Shown: positions 61,578-64,000 of the stretch, piece after piece
Numbering within the stretch: the stretch's first letter is position 1
Layout of the letters: every line of letters starts with the position of its first letter
NCBI RefSeq assembly: GCF_024298965.1
Contig: NZ_CP085193.1
Location: forward strand, 5,828,001-5,892,000
DNA: 64,000 bases
Direction of reading: 5' to 3'
Source of the DNA: Streptomyces rapamycinicus NRRL 5491
GTDB lineage: Bacteria > Actinomycetota > Actinomycetes > Streptomycetales > Streptomycetaceae
Made by a program: the position numbers and the translations under genes
Notes under the pieces: model-generated
Seen by the model: the letters and a program-made list of their open reading frames with translations, nothing else
Database searches by the model: none
Told to the model about the DNA's origin: nothing

Positions 61578-62474
61578 TCAGAGAACCCGGCTGGGCTGGG
61601 TGGGTTGGCGCGGCACCGTGTCGTTGCCGGCGACGTCGATCAGGTCGAGGACGAGCTTGTCGAGCTCTCCGGCTCGCCAGGCGAGTACCACGCGGCTGGG
61701 GCGGTGGCCGGTGACGGGCACGAAGCTGACGCCCGGTGTCGCGTGACGGTGAGCCGCGGCCGCCGGGAGCAGGCCGACGGCGGACTGCCACGCGACGGCG
61801 TGAAGGCACTCGCCGATCGTGGTCACCACGGGCGTGTCCGGATCGTCGGAGCCGGCGGCGAGCCAGAAGTCACGCCACTGCGGGTCGGCCCCCGGCGGCA
61901 GCCGGAACGTCGTGCGTCCGCGCAGGTCGGAGACGTCGATCCGGGCCGCCCCGGCCAGTGGGTCGCTGGAGGGCATGACGGCCACCAGGGGTTCCTCATA
62001 GAGGACCCGGATGGCAAAGCCCGTCGTGTCGAAGGGCAGGCGGGTGAGGGCCACATCGACCTGCCCCGTGCGCAACCCCGCGCTCGGATCGGTCAGACCG
62101 CACTCCCGCAGCCGGACGGCTGCCCGCGGATGCCGTCGGCGGAAGGTCTCCTGCGTCCCGGCGTCGAGGACCGCTCCCGCGCCGGCGACCGCGCCGACGA
62201 CGATCGTGCGGTGTCCGGTGCTCTGTCGCACCTTCTCCTTCGCCCGCTCGGCGTGTTCCAGTAGTTCCTTCGCCTCGTCGAGCAGGACCCGGCCGCTGTC
62301 CGTGAGCAGCACACCTCGCGGTGACCGTTCCAGCAGTCGACAGTCGAGTTCCTCCTCCAGTTCTCGGATGCGCCGGCTCAGCGGCGGCTGCGACATGTGC
62401 AGGCGGGCGGCGGCGCGGCCGAAGTGCAGTTCCTCGGCTACAGCGACGAAGTACCCAAGCTGCCTTAAGTCCAT
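61578..62474 (-). CDS. LysR-family transcriptional regulator
   Basis: A 298-aa LysR regulator: MDLRQLGYFVAVAEELHFGR, AAARLHMSQPPLSRRIRELE, then a substrate-binding domain (TIVVGAVAGAGAVLDAGTQE, VALTRLPFDTTGFAIRVLYE). The start at 62474 gives the standard N-terminus. Divergent from the hydrolase at 62579, its probable target. Confidence 0.92.
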   Translation of the reverse strand: MDLRQLGYFVAVAEELHFGRAAARLHMSQPPLSRRIRELEEELDCRLLERSPRGVLLTDSGRVLLDEAKELLEHAERAKEKVRQSTGHRTIVVGAVAGAGAVLDAGTQETFRRRHPRAAVRLRECGLTDPSAGLRTGQVDVALTRLPFDTTGFAIRVLYEEPLVAVMPSSDPLAGAARIDVSDLRGRTTFRLPPGADPQWRDFWLAAGSDDPDTPVVTTIGECLHAVAWQSAVGLLPAAAAHRHATPGVSFVPVTGHRPSRVVLAWRAGELDKLVLDLIDVAGNDTVPRQPTQPSRVL

Positions 62475-62578
62475 GACCGGCCACGATACCGAGACGCTCG
62501 GGGCGATACGGAATCGGTCCTGGACCCGGTGGTCTCGGACGCGGTGACATCGGTGCGGTACAGAACCGAGGAGGATGC

Positions 62579-63571
62579 ATGCACGGCAAGCTGCTACCGG
62601 TCGACGGCGCGCGGGTGACGACGCTGATCGACAATTCCAGCGACGCCCTGCTGCCGGACGGACGTCTCGTGAGGCGGTGGGGCCTGGCCGGGGCCGGAGC
62701 CGGTGCGCCCCTGCCCATAGCACCGGCCGGCCTGACCACCGCGGGCACCACGATCGACGTCCTCCGGGCCGAGCACGGCTTCTCGGCGATGGTGGAGATC
62801 AGCACAGGCGGTCGCAACCGGCGGATACTCTTCGACGCCGGAGCGACCACCGACGGTCTGATCGGCAACCTCGACCGCCTCGGCGTGCACCCGGACACGT
62901 TCGAGGCCATCGTCCTCAGCCATGGTCACTTCGACCACGTGACCGGTCTGCACGGACTGGTGCGCAGACTTGGGCGACCCGCCATGCCGGTACTGCTGCA
63001 CCCCGACGCGTGGCGGCGGCGCCGGATCGCCGGCCCTGGCGGCGTGCTGGACCTTCCGACGCCCAGCCGCGGCGCCATCGAGCAGGCCGGTTTCACGGTG
63101 ATCGAGGACCGGCGCCCGTCCTTGCTGCTCGACGACTTCCTCCTGATCACCGGAGAAGTCGAACGCAGTACTGACTTCGAGACGGGCATGCCCGGCCACC
63201 AGGCTTGCCTCGAAGGGGAATGGGGCCCGGACGAGCTCATCGAGGACGACCAGGCCCTCGTACTCAACATACGGGGCAAGGGGCTGGTGATCCTGACCGG
63301 ATGCGGACACGCGGGGATCGTCAACCTCGTCCGGCACGCCCAGAAAGTGACAGGAATCCAGCAGTTGTACGGGGTGCTGGGCGGCCTGCACCTGCGGTCC
63401 GGGCCGGCCGTCGACCGGACGATCGACGAGTTGGCCGCCAAGGCGCCCAAAGTGGTGGTGCCCGCGCACTGCACCAGCTGGGCGGCACAGCAGGCACTGG
63501 CGACCCGGCTGCCCGACGCCTTCCTGCCGAACTCGGTCGGCAGCACCTTCCTGCTAGGCGGAGAGATATGA
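62579..63571 (+). CDS. Metallo-beta-lactamase-fold hydrolase
   Basis: A 330-aa MBL protein. The metal motif is VLSHGHFDHVTGLHGLV. Further ligands lie in LVILTGCGHAGIVNLVRHA and VVVPAHCTSWAAQQAL. The pattern fits the subgroup related to beta-RFAP synthase-like/7,8-dihydropterin-synthase-type hydrolases. Substrate unknown. GAGGATGC precedes the ATG. Divergent from the LysR regulator across 104 bp. Confidence 0.85.
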   Translation: MHGKLLPVDGARVTTLIDNSSDALLPDGRLVRRWGLAGAGAGAPLPIAPAGLTTAGTTIDVLRAEHGFSAMVEISTGGRNRRILFDAGATTDGLIGNLDRLGVHPDTFEAIVLSHGHFDHVTGLHGLVRRLGRPAMPVLLHPDAWRRRRIAGPGGVLDLPTPSRGAIEQAGFTVIEDRRPSLLLDDFLLITGEVERSTDFETGMPGHQACLEGEWGPDELIEDDQALVLNIRGKGLVILTGCGHAGIVNLVRHAQKVTGIQQLYGVLGGLHLRSGPAVDRTIDELAAKAPKVVVPAHCTSWAAQQALATRLPDAFLPNSVGSTFLLGGEI

Positions 63572-63745
63572 CCTTGCCTCGGCGTCCTTCGGGCCTCGCT
63601 CGTCCAGGAGCACCCATCCTTGCCGCGAACGTGCCCGCCTCCGCAGGACAGCTTCCGCAACTCCACGATGGGTGGAGACCGCCGTCGAGAACCTTGGTGT
63701 CCTGCGAGATCAGGTCTTGAGATTCCGCAGCGCCGAAAGGCTCGC

Positions 63746-64000
63746 GGTGGCTACTTACGGGGTGACTCAAAATGGTGGCGGCCGTGGAGTCGCCTCGCGG
63801 GCCGGAGCCGTGCTGCTGGCCGGGACGGCCCGTAAGTCCGGCCTGGCCCAGCGCGATATCAGCGGCGTCGGCGCGGTGGCGCACGCAGCGTGCGGTGCGG
63901 GATCCGGGGAAAGGTCCTGCTGGATGTGGCTCTCGCGGTCGCGTTGGGCGAGGACTGCCTCGCGAATGTCGGGATACTGCGGGCCGTGTCGGCCATATTC
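63746..64000 (+). pseudogene. Frameshifted start of an IS1380-like transposase, cut by window end
   Basis: Frame pieces resemble the IS1380 N-terminus: SRAGAVLLAGTARKSGL, then WRTQRAVRDPGK in a second frame, then KVLLDVALAVALGEDCLANV in a third. Two frameshifts within 200 bp indicate decay. The rest lies beyond the window. Confidence 0.5.

Noticed and set aside
63572..63745. Possible gene between the MBL hydrolase and the IS1380 remnant
   Set aside because: Frames are short, lack a start signal and resemble no family.

Overview
The window is GC-rich actinobacterial DNA, almost certainly from a Streptomyces chromosome. Evidence is the dnaK-grpE-dnaJ-hspR operon with HspR-type operators, GTG starts and 4-nt GTGA overlaps, a SpoIIE-type phosphatase, and a dcd/phosphoribosyltransferase pair. 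The core backbone lies at 1-15.83 kb and 26.49-28.18 kb and probably resumes after 61.39 kb.

Region 1 (1-15.8 kb) is core. It holds an MFS transporter, a cupin, the heat-shock operon (minus strand), a membrane Fe-S oxidoreductase, a large PAS/GAF/PP2C phosphatase, an FG-GAP lipoprotein and a Yip1-type membrane protein.

Region 2 (15.84-26.49 kb) is a 10.65-kb actinomycete integrative and conjugative element. It carries a serine integrase, a RepSA-like initiator, a DUF2637 spread protein, a TraB/FtsK translocase, a Pra-like protein, a divergent GntR (KorSA-like) repressor, and cargo (TPR regulator, HAD hydrolase). It sits inside the 3' end of a phosphoribosyltransferase gene. The native 3' end is stranded at 15784-15834, and the element supplies a new C-terminus, stop codon and terminator at the other end.

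Region 3 (28.14-57.03 kb) is a composite 28.9-kb island bounded by tRNA-Gly(CCC) and a copy of its 44-bp 3' end. It includes an IS with a DDE transposase and 5-bp target duplication, a decayed FxSxx-COOH-system gene, a mobilisation module (tyrosine integrase, Xis, repressor, helicase-like Rep, DUF2637, MobC, relaxase), and a regulatory/metabolic block (XRE, NUDIX, TauD-type dioxygenase, ATPase). Next come a HemB-like protein without its catalytic lysines, a HemC-like protein and a MerR regulator, flanked by a 299-bp direct repeat. The island ends with a secreted-protein cluster (SdrD-like, Dyp peroxidase, beta-helix lipoprotein) and a broken SpoIIE phosphatase gene.

Region 4 (57.03-61.39 kb) is the most unusual part. 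Three short cassettes (2.1, 1.1 and 1.15 kb) stand in tandem, each ending in another copy of the tRNA-Gly 3' end. None has an integrase, and each carries one toxin-antitoxin-like gene pair (AbiEii-type nucleotidyltransferase; DUF6247/RelE-like; VapBC). Two share the same end structure, a 27-bp motif and a hairpin at a fixed distance from the att core. They look like non-autonomous, cis-mobilisable addiction cassettes stacked at one attachment site.

Region 5 (61.4-64 kb) has a LysR regulator divergent from a metallo-beta-lactamase-fold hydrolase and the frameshifted start of an IS1380-like transposase running off the window.
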